Origin: Sandaracinaceae bacterium
GTDB taxonomy: Bacteria > Myxococcota_A > Polyangia > Polyangiales > Sandaracinaceae
Assembly: GCA_040218145.1 (NCBI GenBank)
Contig: JAVJQK010000065.1
Location: 158,799 to 222,798 of the forward strand
DNA: 64,000 nucleotides
Direction: 5' to 3'
The notes under the pieces are model-generated. The model made no database searches. It saw only the letters and a list, made by a program, of their open reading frames with translations, and was not told the DNA's origin. Each line of letters begins with the position of its first letter. Within the stretch, counting starts at the first letter, position 1. The translations under genes and the position numbers were made by a program. Positions 36,309 through 45,137 of this stretch are shown here, piece after piece.

Positions 36309-36872
36309 ATGGCGCGTACTCGATGGGCGGTGATCGCGGCCCTCGGAATGCTCTCCGCCCTCGCGACGCCCGGCCTCGCCGGGGCCACCGTCTCGGTCGC
36401 TCTGTCGCTCGACGAGATGGTCGATCACGCGGACCACGTGGCCCTCGTCACCTGCGAGAGCGCCCAGGCGAGCCGCGACGATCGCGGCCGGATCGTCACC
36501 GACTACGCGCTCCGCGTCGAGGAGTCGATGAAGGGGGACGGCGGCGCGACGCTGACGATGCGCAGCCTGGGCGGCGTGATCGGCGATCTCGGCATGCGCG
36601 TCGAGGGAGAGCCCCACCCCGAGCTCGGCCGGCGTTACGTCGTCTTCCTCGAGCGCCGCGGCGGGCAGCTGCGCGCGGTGGGCATGAGCCAGGGGGTCAT
36701 GCCGGTGACCGAGCAGGGCGGGACGCTCACGGTCGCGCCGGGTGGCGCCGGCATGAGCCTGGTGCAGCGCGTGCGCGGCGGGCAGCTGAGCCCGGCGCCG
36801 GCCGCGCTCCTGCATCCCGAGCCCTACCTCGAGCTCCGCACGCGCATCGGCGCGCGGGTGTCCGGCGAGTGA
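36309..36872 (+). CDS. Secreted protein of unknown function paired with a matrixin
   Basis: A 187-aa protein. The signal peptide is MARTRWAVIAALGMLSALAT...AGA, and the mature part is a single beta-rich domain (LDEMVDHADHVALVTCESAQ, EESMKGDGGATLTMRSLGG, RRYVVFLERRGGQLRAVG). The stop codon overlaps the GTG of the downstream metalloprotease by 3 nt, so the two are translationally coupled. Such small secreted partners commonly precede matrixin-like proteases in Myxococcota (from general knowledge). It could be an inhibitor, chaperone or adhesin; function unproven. Confidence 0.8.
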   Translation: MARTRWAVIAALGMLSALATPGLAGATVSVALSLDEMVDHADHVALVTCESAQASRDDRGRIVTDYALRVEESMKGDGGATLTMRSLGGVIGDLGMRVEGEPHPELGRRYVVFLERRGGQLRAVGMSQGVMPVTEQGGTLTVAPGGAGMSLVQRVRGGQLSPAPAALLHPEPYLELRTRIGARVSGE

Positions 36873-37744
36873 AGCGGCTCGCGGTCGCGCTGCTGATCGT
36901 GGCCTCCGCCGCGCCCGCCTCCGCGTCGGCGTGGTGTCGCATGACCTCGAGCACGCGGCAGCCCAGCCCGGGCATGCCTTGCGTCCTCCCCGACGAGACG
37001 ACCGATCCGCCCGAGCAATTCCTCGCCTGGGAGCGGCCGTGCACCGGCATCGCGCTGAGCGCGGAGGCGATGAGCGAGGACCTGAGCGAGGAGGAGCTGC
37101 GCGCGATCCTCGGCCGCTCGATCGCCACCTGGGAGGGCGTCGAGTGTGACGGCGTCGCGATCGGGGTCGACATCGCCCTCTTCGAGGAGGAGTCGGTCTG
37201 CGTCGCCCCCTTCTACCGAGACGACGGCGGCAACGTGAACGCGGTGACGTTCGTCGAGGACTGGGCCGAGCGCGGCAACGATCCCGCGGCCTTCGCGCTG
37301 ACGACGGTCTGGCATCGCCGCAGCACGGGGGAGATCCTCGACGCCGACATGGAGGTCAACGAGCAGCGCGGCCCGTACGGGGTCTGCCCCGTCGACGGCT
37401 GCGTGGACCGGCGCACGGTCGATCTGGAGAACGTCTTCACGCACGAGCTGGGTCACTACCTCGGGCTCGCGCACTCCACGGAGGCGGAGGCGACGATGTT
37501 CGCGTCGGCGGTGGCGGGCGAGACGCTCAAGCGCGACCTCGCGGCCGACGACGTGGCGGGGATCTGCGAGGTCTATCCGCCCGGGACGCCCGAAGGCGTG
37601 TGCGACGCGACGCCCCGCGGCGGGCTCGTGCTGCACTGCGAGCCGGGCGGCTGCAGCGTGGCCGGCGCGGGCCTGCGGGCCTCCCGCGGCGCGGTCCCGG
37701 CGCTGCTGCTGGCGCTGGGCCTGATGCTCTGGCGGCGCAGGTAG
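36869..37744 (+). CDS. Matrixin-family metalloprotease with MYXO-CTERM anchor
   Basis: A 291-aa protein. A signal peptide (about 1-20) is followed by a metzincin domain with the full zinc motif HELGHYLGLAH and upstream ILDADMEVNE, typical of secreted matrixin-like proteases. The C-terminus has a GGC motif, a hydrophobic helix (ALLLALGLMLW) and a basic RRR end, which is the MYXO-CTERM sorting signal for cell-surface retention. The GTG start overlaps the upstream gene. It contains an even set of Cys residues in the mature domain, consistent with disulfides. Confidence 0.93.
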   Translation: MKRLAVALLIVASAAPASASAWCRMTSSTRQPSPGMPCVLPDETTDPPEQFLAWERPCTGIALSAEAMSEDLSEEELRAILGRSIATWEGVECDGVAIGVDIALFEEESVCVAPFYRDDGGNVNAVTFVEDWAERGNDPAAFALTTVWHRRSTGEILDADMEVNEQRGPYGVCPVDGCVDRRTVDLENVFTHELGHYLGLAHSTEAEATMFASAVAGETLKRDLAADDVAGICEVYPPGTPEGVCDATPRGGLVLHCEPGGCSVAGAGLRASRGAVPALLLALGLMLWRRR

Positions 37745-37794
37745 CAACCCCGGCGCGCTCCCGGCGATGAGCCGTCGTCGCCACGGAGAGAGCA

Positions 37795-38301
37795 GTGCCC
37801 CGCAAGAAGCCCAAGAAGGTCACCCTGCCCTACCTCGAGCGCGTCGCGCTCTGGTACCTGGAGCGCTACGGCGGCACGTCCGAGCGCGTGCGCCGCGCGC
37901 TCGACAAGCGCGTCCGCGCGAGCGTCGAAGAGCACGGCACCGATCGAGAGGAGGGGCGCGCGATGATCGAGGAGGTCATCACGAAGCTGCGCCGCCTCGG
38001 CTACCTCGACGACGCCAAGTTCGTCCTCTCGCGGGTGCGCACGCTGCGCGATCGCGGCAAGAGCGCGCGCGCGATCCGCTGGACGCTGATGCGCCAGGGC
38101 GCGGACGGCGCGCTGGTGGACGAGGCGCTCGAGGGAGAGGGCACCGACGATCTCTCGGCCGCCGAGGCGTTCGCGCGCAAGCGCCGCATCGGCCCGCACC
38201 GCGACCCGGAGAAGCGCGCGGAGATGCGCGAGAAGGACCTGGCGAAGCTCGCCCGCGCGGGCTTCTCGTACGACATCGCGCGCCGCGTCCTAGGCGACTG
38301 A
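37795..38301 (+). CDS. recX: RecX-family regulatory protein
   Basis: A 168-aa helical protein. LPYLERVALWYLERYGGTSERVRRALDKRV and LRRLGYLDDAKFVLSRVRTLRDRGKSARAI are the two RecX repeats, and AGFSYDIARRVLG closes the fold. The GTG start has a GGAGAGAG box. RecX modulates RecA filament growth, binding within the filament groove. No recA gene is in the window. The gene runs straight into a long repeat region with no clear terminator. Confidence 0.9.
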   Translation: MPRKKPKKVTLPYLERVALWYLERYGGTSERVRRALDKRVRASVEEHGTDREEGRAMIEEVITKLRRLGYLDDAKFVLSRVRTLRDRGKSARAIRWTLMRQGADGALVDEALEGEGTDDLSAAEAFARKRRIGPHRDPEKRAEMREKDLAKLARAGFSYDIARRVLGD

Positions 38302-38334
38302 AGAGCGCGAGCTGTCCACCGTCGCGTGCGCCGC

Positions 38335-38439
38335 GAGCGCACCCCCCGGCACCCAGAGCGCGCCCCCCAGCTCCCAGAGCGCGCCCCCCGCCTTCCAGAG
38401 CGCGCCCCCCGGCTCCCAGAGCGCGCCCCCCAGCTCCTC
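38335..38439. repeat. Tandem array A: five 21-bp units
   Basis: Five units start at 38335, 38356, 38377, 38398 and 38419. Each begins GAGCGC and contains a C-run; three share the core CCCCCAGCTCC or CCCCCGGCTCC. The unit is a multiple of three, so several frames stay open across it, but none reads as a recognisable protein. Confidence 0.92.
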
Positions 38440-38469
38440 GACCTGTTCCCCCGGCTCCGGCGCCGAGAG

Positions 38470-38721
38470 GGGAGCTGGGGGAGCATCGCCGGGAGCTGGG
38501 GGAGCATCGCCGGGAGCTGGGGGAGCTTCGCCGGGAGCTGGGGGAGCGTCGCCGGGAGCTGGGGGAGCGTCGCCGGGAGCTGGGGGAGCTTCGCCGGGAG
38601 CTGGGGGAGCTTCGCCGGGAGCTGGGGGAGCTTCGCCGGGAGCTGGGGGAGCTTCGCCGGGAGCTGGGGGAGCATCGCCGGGAGCTGGGGGAGCTTCGCC
38701 GGGAGCTGGGGGAGGTGCCGG
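38470..38721. repeat. Tandem array B: twelve 21-bp units, inverted relative to array A
   Basis: Twelve units step exactly 21 bp from 38470 to 38701. Each begins GGGAGCTGGGGGAG and varies mainly at one base (A, T or G) in the third quarter; the last copy is degenerate. The reverse complement of its core (CCCCCAGCTCCC) is shared with array A, so A and B form an imperfect inverted pair about 30 bp apart. Confidence 0.93.
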
Positions 38722-38834
38722 AAGCGTCGGGGACCGGGCGATCTCCTCGCCCCAGCTGCGCCGCGGCTGGTGAAGGGCGCGCGACGTGAACCGCGATCGG
38801 CCGCGCCGCATCCGCGGAGCGAGCCGGATGCGGC

Positions 38835-39050
38835 AGCGGCAGCGGCAACGGGGCGCGCGAGCGGCAGCGGCAGCGGATGCGCGGCAGCGGCAACCGGGCG
38901 CGCGAGCGGCAGCGGCAACGGGGCGCGCGAGCGGCAGCGGCAACGGGGCGCGCGAGCGACAGCGGCAACCGGGCGCGCGAGCGGCAGCGGCAACGGGGCG
39001 CGCGAGCGGCAGCGGCAACGGGGCGCGCGAGCGGCAGCGGCAGCGGATGC
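38835..39050. repeat. Tandem array C: 25-bp units
   Basis: Copies begin GCGCGCGAGCGGCAGCGG at 38853 (then an interruption) and at 38898, 38923, 38948, 38973, 38998 and 39023. The 25-bp period shifts the frame each copy, which argues strongly against coding function, although no stop codons arise in several frames. Confidence 0.9.
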
Positions 39051-39051
39051 G

Positions 39052-39380
39052 CGGGAGCGGGAGCGGGAACGGGAGCGGGAGCGGGAGCGGGAGCGGGAGC
39101 GGGAGCGGGAGCGGGAGCGGGAGCGGGAGCGGGAGTGGGAGCGGGAGCGGATGCGGCTGCGGCTGCGGATGCGGATGCGGGAGCGGATGCGGCTGCGGCT
39201 GCGGGAGCGGATGCGGCAGCGGATTCGGTCGCGGATTCGGTCGCGGATTCCGTCGCGGATGCGGATGCGGTCGCGGATGCGGGAGCGGATGCGGCTGCGG
39301 ATGCGGGAGCGGATGCGGCTGCGGGAGCGGCAGCGGATACGGCAGCGGGAACGGATGCGGGAGCCGCGGGAGCGAATGCG
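39052..39380. repeat. Tandem array D: hexanucleotide repeat tract
   Basis: It begins with about a dozen GGGAGC hexamers and degrades into a mix of GGATGC, GGCTGC, GGGAGC and GGATTC/GGTCGC hexamers to about 39380. It reads Gly-Ser/Gly-Cys, Ala-Gly/Ala-Asp or Leu-Pro/Ser-Arg depending on frame. No ribosome site or family match supports a gene, so I treat 38302-39635 as non-coding. Confidence 0.85.
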
Positions 39381-39635
39381 GGGGCAGACGGCGCACGCTC
39401 TGGGCACGCGCCGTCGCGCAGCGGCGGAGCTGATCAGCGCCTCGGGTCGGCGAGGCTCACCGGGCTGGGCATGTCGAAGACGGCGCCGAGCATCGTCCGA
39501 GAGGTGGAGCGGTCCGGGTTCGAAGCTGGGCCAGGCAGCGCGATCCAAGCAACCCTAACTGACAACAAGTCAACAAGTAAACACCGTCCCTGAGTCCTCG
39601 TTTGCGGATGCGACGGGGGGAGCACCAACGAGAAG

Positions 39636-39662
39636 AGCCGACCGTCCTGGGGACGATCGGCT
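39636..39662 (-). terminator. Terminator-like hairpin after the OmpA-family gene
   Basis: Read on the minus strand: a 12-bp stem (AGCCGATCGTCC / GGACGGTCGGCT, one T-G pair) with a 3-nt loop, followed by CTTCTCGTT, about 30 bp past the stop. The T-tract is imperfect. Confidence 0.6.
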
Positions 39663-39693
39663 CTCTCGGCTCACTCGGAGTCGCTGCGCTCCG

Positions 39694-42051
39694 CTACTCG
39701 GAGTCGCTTTGCTCCTGGATGACGAACTGGACGCGGCGGTTGCGGGCCCGGTTCGACGCGGTGATGTTCGGCACCAGGGGCTGCTCTTGGCCGTAGCCAC
39801 GCGCCTCGAGGCGACCCGCCTCGACGCCGGCGCGCACGAGCCAGTCACGCACCGCCTCGGCCCGCCGCTGGGACAGGTCCTGGTTGTGCGCGCGGCCACC
39901 GCGGTTGTCGGTGTGGCCCTGGATCTCGATGCGGGTGATCTCCGGGTGCCGCATGATGACGTCCGCGACCTCCGAGAGGAGCTGGCTGCTGCTCGGGAGG
40001 ATCTCGGAGCTGTCCGTCGCGAAGTTCACCTGGCGACGGATCATGATGTCCCGACGGCGAACGCGGACGAGCGAGTTGCGCGGGCGGGAGATGAGCTGGA
40101 TCTCCGGGGTCGCCTCTTCACGGGCGACGACCTCGAAGGTCTCCTGCTTGATGAGGTAGTCCTCCGCCTCGACGCGCGCGGTGTAGGTGCCCGGGGGCAG
40201 CTCCTGCGCGGCGAAGGCTCCGTCGGGGCCAGCCACCAGGCTGCGGCTCGCGGGACCCGAGAGCGCGACCGTCGCGCCGCCGACCGGCGCGCCGCCCTCT
40301 CCGGTGACGCGACCGCGCACGGTGCCGAGACGCGGGAGCGCCTCGAGCTCGCAGCGGACCTCGACGTCGCCACCCTCGGCGGGCACCGTGCCGCTGCACG
40401 TACCCTCGTGGTACTCGGGGTGCGTCAGCGCCATCTGCACTTCCTCACCCGGGGTGAGCTGGAAGGTGCGGAAGCCGCCGCCCGCGTCGGTGTAGAGCGA
40501 GGTGAGCTCGCGACCCGGGAAGCCGACGACCGCGCCGGCGATCGCCGTCTCGGTGCCCTGCTCGACCACGGTGCCGACGATGCGCCCGACCGGGTCGGGC
40601 TCGGCCTCACGGACGACCTCGCGCACGACCTCGCGCTCGATCTCCTCGACCACCGGGACGGTGTCGAACGCGTAGCCGACGCCGAAGCGGACGTCGTAGG
40701 GCTCCTGCCCGCTGAGCTCGCGCACGAAGGTGTTCACGCCGGTCAGTCCGATGTCGACCGAGGCGAAGATGCTCAGCCCGCGGAGCGGCGGGGTGACCCG
40801 CACGCCGAGGGTGAGGATCTGCTCGAACGCGTCGAAGCCCTGCTTGTCGAGGCAGCCGTCCTGCCCGACCGCCGGCATGTCGGGGGTGCCGACGCCGGGG
40901 ATGAACAGGCAGCTGTAGCCCTGACGGTTGGTCGGGATGTCGAGCACGTACTCGGCGATCGGCGCGATGTGGAAGTCCTCCATCACGCGGATGGGCGCCT
41001 CGACGCCGAGCGCGATGCGGAAGTGATCGACCCGGTCGATCTGCAGCGAGTAGCGCTCGACCCGCGTCAGCAGGTGGCGGTCCTCCATGCAGACGCCGAG
41101 CGTGGGATCCTCCGGGCAGGGCCGCGGGTCCGTCAGCGCGTTGTAGCGCGCGCGCTCCACCTGGCCGACGAGCGCCGAGCTGTTGTCGAACCAGTACTGG
41201 AGGTTCAAGCGGGCGATGAACGGGATGCTGTCCTCGAGCTCCCGGAGGTCGGCGGTGGCGTTCGCGCGGATGCCGAAGCTGGTGCTGTCCCCCACCAGGC
41301 CGATGTCGCCGACCGTGTTGAGGAAGCCCAGGCTCAGGTCACCGCCGAGCGTGAGCCACGGGAGATCGGTGAAGTGGTAGTAGCCCTTGACGCCGAAGAC
41401 GGTGTCGCCGAGCACCTGGAAGAGGTTCGGGTCCTCCTGGGCGTTGCTGTTCGCCCAGCTCCGGAGCGAGGCGAAGATCTCGATGAAGTCGAAGGGGTTC
41501 CAGCTCATCGAGAGCGAGCCGCCGATGTGGCTATGGCTCTGGTCGTCGCCCCCGCCGGGGAGCGTCAGCCACCCGTCGGCGAAGAAGAAGTCGACGCCGA
41601 GCTGAGCCCGGAACGCCGCCGCCGCACCGGAGCCCGCGTCGACGACGTGAATGCCGCCGATCGAGCCGCCCCAGGTGTTGTGCAGCACGTGCCGCCGCTC
41701 GCGGTAGGCGTGCGCCGCCTCCCGGTCGGTCGGGGTCTCCTCCGGGGCGCCGCCAGCGCCCTCGTCGTCCACCTCGTCGAAGTCATCGGCCTCGAGGTCT
41801 CCCTCTTCCAGGCCAGTGTCCTCGTCAGCGTCGTCGTCGGAGAACGCGTCGTCCTCCAGATCACCGAACTCGTCCCCGCCGCCACCGGAGGGTTCGGCCT
41901 CGTCTTCGGTCTCGGCCGGTTCGTCGAAGTCGTCCGCGAAATCGTCGTCGAACTCGTCGAACTCGTCCTGCGCGTGAACCGGCACCGTCACCACGAACGG
42001 CACGGCCAACAGGAGACCGAGAGACAAGGAAAGAGTCGTCTTCAGGCGCAT
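39694..42051 (-). CDS. Large OmpA-family outer-membrane protein with acidic N-region
   Basis: A 785-aa protein. The signal peptide is MRLKTTLSLSLGLLLAVPFVV...VHA. An extremely acidic low-complexity stretch follows (about 25-105, mostly Asp/Glu, e.g. DEFDEFDDDFADDFDEP), then a beta-barrel-like region to about 490. Two carboxypeptidase-regulatory-like beta-sandwiches come next (VGRIVGTVVEQGTETAIAGA, LGTVRGRVTGEGGAPVGGA). The C-terminal OmpA peptidoglycan-binding domain has INFATDS-like QVNFATDSSEI, IEIQGHTDNRG and LSQRRAEAVRDWL. ATG 42051 is chosen because the signal peptide begins there. Likely a wall-anchored porin or adhesin-like structural protein. Confidence 0.92.
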   Translation of the reverse strand: MRLKTTLSLSLGLLLAVPFVVTVPVHAQDEFDEFDDDFADDFDEPAETEDEAEPSGGGGDEFGDLEDDAFSDDDADEDTGLEEGDLEADDFDEVDDEGAGGAPEETPTDREAAHAYRERRHVLHNTWGGSIGGIHVVDAGSGAAAAFRAQLGVDFFFADGWLTLPGGGDDQSHSHIGGSLSMSWNPFDFIEIFASLRSWANSNAQEDPNLFQVLGDTVFGVKGYYHFTDLPWLTLGGDLSLGFLNTVGDIGLVGDSTSFGIRANATADLRELEDSIPFIARLNLQYWFDNSSALVGQVERARYNALTDPRPCPEDPTLGVCMEDRHLLTRVERYSLQIDRVDHFRIALGVEAPIRVMEDFHIAPIAEYVLDIPTNRQGYSCLFIPGVGTPDMPAVGQDGCLDKQGFDAFEQILTLGVRVTPPLRGLSIFASVDIGLTGVNTFVRELSGQEPYDVRFGVGYAFDTVPVVEEIEREVVREVVREAEPDPVGRIVGTVVEQGTETAIAGAVVGFPGRELTSLYTDAGGGFRTFQLTPGEEVQMALTHPEYHEGTCSGTVPAEGGDVEVRCELEALPRLGTVRGRVTGEGGAPVGGATVALSGPASRSLVAGPDGAFAAQELPPGTYTARVEAEDYLIKQETFEVVAREEATPEIQLISRPRNSLVRVRRRDIMIRRQVNFATDSSEILPSSSQLLSEVADVIMRHPEITRIEIQGHTDNRGGRAHNQDLSQRRAEAVRDWLVRAGVEAGRLEARGYGQEQPLVPNITASNRARNRRVQFVIQEQSDSE

Positions 42052-42310
42052 CCGATGCTCCCCGCTACTTCCCACACCGAGGGTCGACCCCCGGATTCGG
42101 CGGCCATTCATACACCGGAAGCCCTGGAATCACAAACGACTAGGCGGGCTTCCAGCTCCCTTACCGGGCGCCGATCGGTGGCCGATGGCGCACGAATCCG
42201 TCACGAGCACACTCCCTCGGTTCAGGACGTGCCCGTGGGCCGAGCTCGATGGTATGAGGTGAATGTTCCGGTCTGGGCTCCGTCCCACACCGCTCAACCC
42301 CCGATCGGCC

Positions 42311-42664
42311 ATGACACGACTCATCTCCCGCTTCGTTCCCCGGCGCGCGCTCACCCTCGCGGGGTCCGCGCTCGCCGCCACGCTCCTCCTCGTCGCGGCG
42401 GTCGCCCAGGCGCAGGCCGCGGTGGTCGTGCGGGTGCGCACCGTCGACGGAGCCCCCGGAGAGGCGACCGTGACGCTGTCGCCCCAGGGCGACGGCGCGC
42501 CGCGCAGCTGCCGGACGGTCGAGGGGACGTGCCGGATCGAGGGCGTGCCCGCCGGGCGCTACGTGGTCACCGCCGAGCCGATCGCGGGGGGTCGAGCGCC
42601 GATCCCGCGGCCGCTCCCGATCCCGCCCAGCGGCGACGTGACGGTCTCGGTGACGTTGCGCTGA
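42311..42664 (+). CDS. Small secreted protein with carboxypeptidase-regulatory-like fold
   Basis: A 117-aa protein. A long signal peptide (basic start, then LTLAGSALAATLLLVAAVA) is followed by one beta-sandwich (VVVRVRTVDGAPGEATVTL, CRIEGVPAGRYVVTAEP), the pattern of CarboxypepD_reg/Cna-B-like modules. Two Cys (SCRTVEGTC) probably form a disulfide. It is monocistronic and divergent from the OmpA-family gene, which carries two similar domains; a shared role is speculative. An in-frame ATG at 42263 is less likely. Confidence 0.75.
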   Translation: MTRLISRFVPRRALTLAGSALAATLLLVAAVAQAQAAVVVRVRTVDGAPGEATVTLSPQGDGAPRSCRTVEGTCRIEGVPAGRYVVTAEPIAGGRAPIPRPLPIPPSGDVTVSVTLR

Positions 42665-42747
42665 GCCCACGCCTCGCGGAGTGCACCCCGGACCGCAGCG
42701 CGTTGCACGAAGTTGGTCCCTCGGGGGCGCCTCCGTAAGTTCACGGC

Positions 42748-45000
42748 ATGCGCCGCGTGCTCTCTCTCCCCTCGCTGTGTCTGTGCGCCCTGTTGCTCGC
42801 GTCGTGCGCCTCGGCCAGCGCCGATCCGCCGGGCGGGCCAGCCCCGTCCGATCCGGAGGGATCGGTCTCCCGAGCCGACGCGCGCGGAGATCGCCCGCGC
42901 GTCCGGTTCGCGCTCGCGCGACACCTCGAGCGCGCGACGCTGCACGACGGCGAGACCCTGCACGTGGAGCTCGGCGACGCCTCGGGGTCGCGCCACACCG
43001 CGGGCGGGTGGCTGAGCGGCTTCGGGCCGGATCGCGAGATCGCGGGGGCGCGCGCCGCCCTGACCTTGCACCGCCGCGCCCGCCTCGCGCTGCCGGGTCG
43101 GGGCGCGCCGGCCGAGCTCGCGGTGCGGCTGACGTCGTTCCGACCGGGCGCCGCGCGCCTCTATCTGGACGGCGCGGAGATCGCCACCGTCGATCTCGAG
43201 CCGGAGCGGTGGACGACGACGCGGGTCGCGCTCACCGAGGCGCAGCTCTCGGTCGGCGAGCACGAGCTGCTGCTGCGCATGGACCGCAGCCAGACCGTCG
43301 AGGGCGTCGGGCGCGCGCGCCTCGCGGTGGACTGGGTGAGGCTGGGGCCGGGCGGCGGAGAGCCCGGCGACGCGCGGCCCGGCGCGCTGGAAGAAGAGGG
43401 CATCCCCACCCTGCGCATCCCCGCCGGGTGGCGCGTCAGCCAGTCCATGGTGCCGCCGGAGGGCGCGCGGCTGCGCGGGGTGGCGCGCGACGGCGTGCTC
43501 GAGATCTGGGGGCGCGGGGAGCAGGGGGACGCGACGCGCCTCGGGCGGGTGGACGCCAGCCGTGGTCCGCGGCGCTTCGACGTGGATCTGGCGCGCGTGG
43601 CCGGGGACTACTTCGAGGTCGAGCTGCGCGCGGAGTCCGCGGTCCGGCTCTATCAGCCCGCGATCGTCACGCTCGACGGCGGCGCCCCCACCCACGTGCG
43701 ACGGCCGCGCCACGTGCTGGTCTACTTGATCGACACCCTGCGCGCCGATCGCCTGGGGGCGTACGCGCCGCAGGGCCGCGTGCACACGCCGGGGCTCGAC
43801 CGCTTCGCGCGGGGCGCGGCGACCTTCGTGCAGGCGCGCGCGCAGGAGAACTGGACCAAGCCGAGCGTGGCGACGCTGATGAGCTCGCTCCTGCCCTGGG
43901 AGCACACGGCTTTCGCGGACGCCTCCGAGGTCCCCCGGACGGTGCGCTTGATGCCGGAGATCCTGAACGAGCGCGGCTTCGCGACCGCTGGGTTCGTGGC
44001 CAACGGATACGTCTCGCGGCGCTTCGGGTTCCGCCGCGGCTGGGATCATTGGCGCAACTATATTCGCGAAGGTCGACGAACTCGCGGCGAGCTCGTCGCG
44101 GCGGACGCGCTCGCCTGGCTCGACCAGCGCCCGGCCGATCAGCCGTTCTTCCTCTACGTGCACGCGATCGACCCGCACGTGCCCTATCGCCCGCCCGCGC
44201 GCTACGTCGAGATGTACGACCCGGACCCGTACCGCGGGCCGGTCGACTTCTCGCGCGACGCCACGCTGCTCGAGCGCATCAAGACGGGCGGGCTGCGGCT
44301 GAGCGAGCGTGATCGGCGCCACCTCGTGGCGCTCTACGACGGCGAGGTCAGCTACCAGGACGCGCAGCTCGCCTCGATCCTGGACGGGCTCGAGCGGCGG
44401 GGGCTGGCCGACGAGACGATGGTGGTGATCACCGCCGATCACGGCGAGGAGCTCTTCGATCACGGGAGCGTCGGCCACGGACACAGCCTCTACGACGAGC
44501 TGGTGCGGGTGCCCCTCCTCGTGCGCGTGCCCGGCCTGCCGACCCGGCGGGTCGACGGCTCGGTCGGGCTGGTCGACGTGTTGCCCACGGTGCTCGATGT
44601 GCTCGGGGAGCCCATCCCCGACGATCTCAGCGGCCGCTCGCTCCTGCCCGCGCTGCGGGGCGACGGCGAGGGCGCTCCGAGCTTCTCGGTGTCGGGCTTC
44701 ATGGAGCACTGGCGCAGCGTCGCGTCCGGGCGGTTCAAGCTCGTCGCCCGATCGCGGGGGCGCTACGCGCTCTTCGATCTGGAGGCCGACCCGGGCGAGA
44801 CCCACGATCTCTCCGACGAGAGGCCGCGTACGCTCGCCTACATGCGGGGGCTGCTGGGCCTGGCGCTCAGCGAGACGCGCGACGGCGCGCACCGGCAGCG
44901 GCGGAGACCGCGCCATCGCCCGTCGCGCGCCGCGGTGGACGACGAGCTCCGCGCGCAGCTCGAGGCGCTCGGCTACGTCGGCACGTCGCGGCGCGATTGA
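42748..45000 (+). CDS. Sulfatase-fold (alkaline phosphatase superfamily) lipoprotein
   Basis: A 750-aa protein. Lipobox LLLASC with Cys20. Residues 45-325 form an N-terminal beta-rich region of unknown type. From 331 the sulfatase fold begins: HVLVYLIDTLRADRLG with metal Asp329, HAIDPHVPY, VVITADHGEELFDHG and GHGHSLYDELVRVPLL. Where sulfatases carry the formylglycine Cys or Ser (CxPxR), this one has ENWTKPSVATL with Thr370. It is therefore better called a phosphotransferase- or phosphodiesterase-like relative than a true sulfatase. Likely periplasmic or outer-membrane attached. The substrate is unknown. Confidence 0.88.
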   Translation: MRRVLSLPSLCLCALLLASCASASADPPGGPAPSDPEGSVSRADARGDRPRVRFALARHLERATLHDGETLHVELGDASGSRHTAGGWLSGFGPDREIAGARAALTLHRRARLALPGRGAPAELAVRLTSFRPGAARLYLDGAEIATVDLEPERWTTTRVALTEAQLSVGEHELLLRMDRSQTVEGVGRARLAVDWVRLGPGGGEPGDARPGALEEEGIPTLRIPAGWRVSQSMVPPEGARLRGVARDGVLEIWGRGEQGDATRLGRVDASRGPRRFDVDLARVAGDYFEVELRAESAVRLYQPAIVTLDGGAPTHVRRPRHVLVYLIDTLRADRLGAYAPQGRVHTPGLDRFARGAATFVQARAQENWTKPSVATLMSSLLPWEHTAFADASEVPRTVRLMPEILNERGFATAGFVANGYVSRRFGFRRGWDHWRNYIREGRRTRGELVAADALAWLDQRPADQPFFLYVHAIDPHVPYRPPARYVEMYDPDPYRGPVDFSRDATLLERIKTGGLRLSERDRRHLVALYDGEVSYQDAQLASILDGLERRGLADETMVVITADHGEELFDHGSVGHGHSLYDELVRVPLLVRVPGLPTRRVDGSVGLVDVLPTVLDVLGEPIPDDLSGRSLLPALRGDGEGAPSFSVSGFMEHWRSVASGRFKLVARSRGRYALFDLEADPGETHDLSDERPRTLAYMRGLLGLALSETRDGAHRQRRRPRHRPSRAAVDDELRAQLEALGYVGTSRRD

Positions 45001-45097
45001 CCCTGGCGAGCAGGCCGCGTCGAGCCGAACTCAGAGATCACCGCGCGCCGCAGAGAAGCCTGCTCGATTCGCGGGCAGGGGCACGGGCAAGGGGCTG

Positions 45098-45134
45098 GCT
45101 GGCTGACGAACGCGAGCGTTCTTCGGCAGCCAGC
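45098..45134. terminator. Bidirectional terminator-like hairpin between convergent genes
   Basis: Outer arms GCTGGCTG / CAGCCAGC enclose inner arms AACGC / GCGTT, with unpaired bases between them. It lies between the sulfatase-fold gene and the PilZ-like gene. There is no strong T-tract. Confidence 0.45.
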
Positions 45135-45137
45135 GGG

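Noticed and set aside
38290..39593. Long open readings (up to 515 codons) on both strands across the repeat tracts
   Set aside because: Several frames stay open at once because of low-complexity repeats; the 25-bp period shifts frame, translations are Ser-Arg, Leu-Pro or Gly-Ser runs, and no ribosome site or family match supports any of them.
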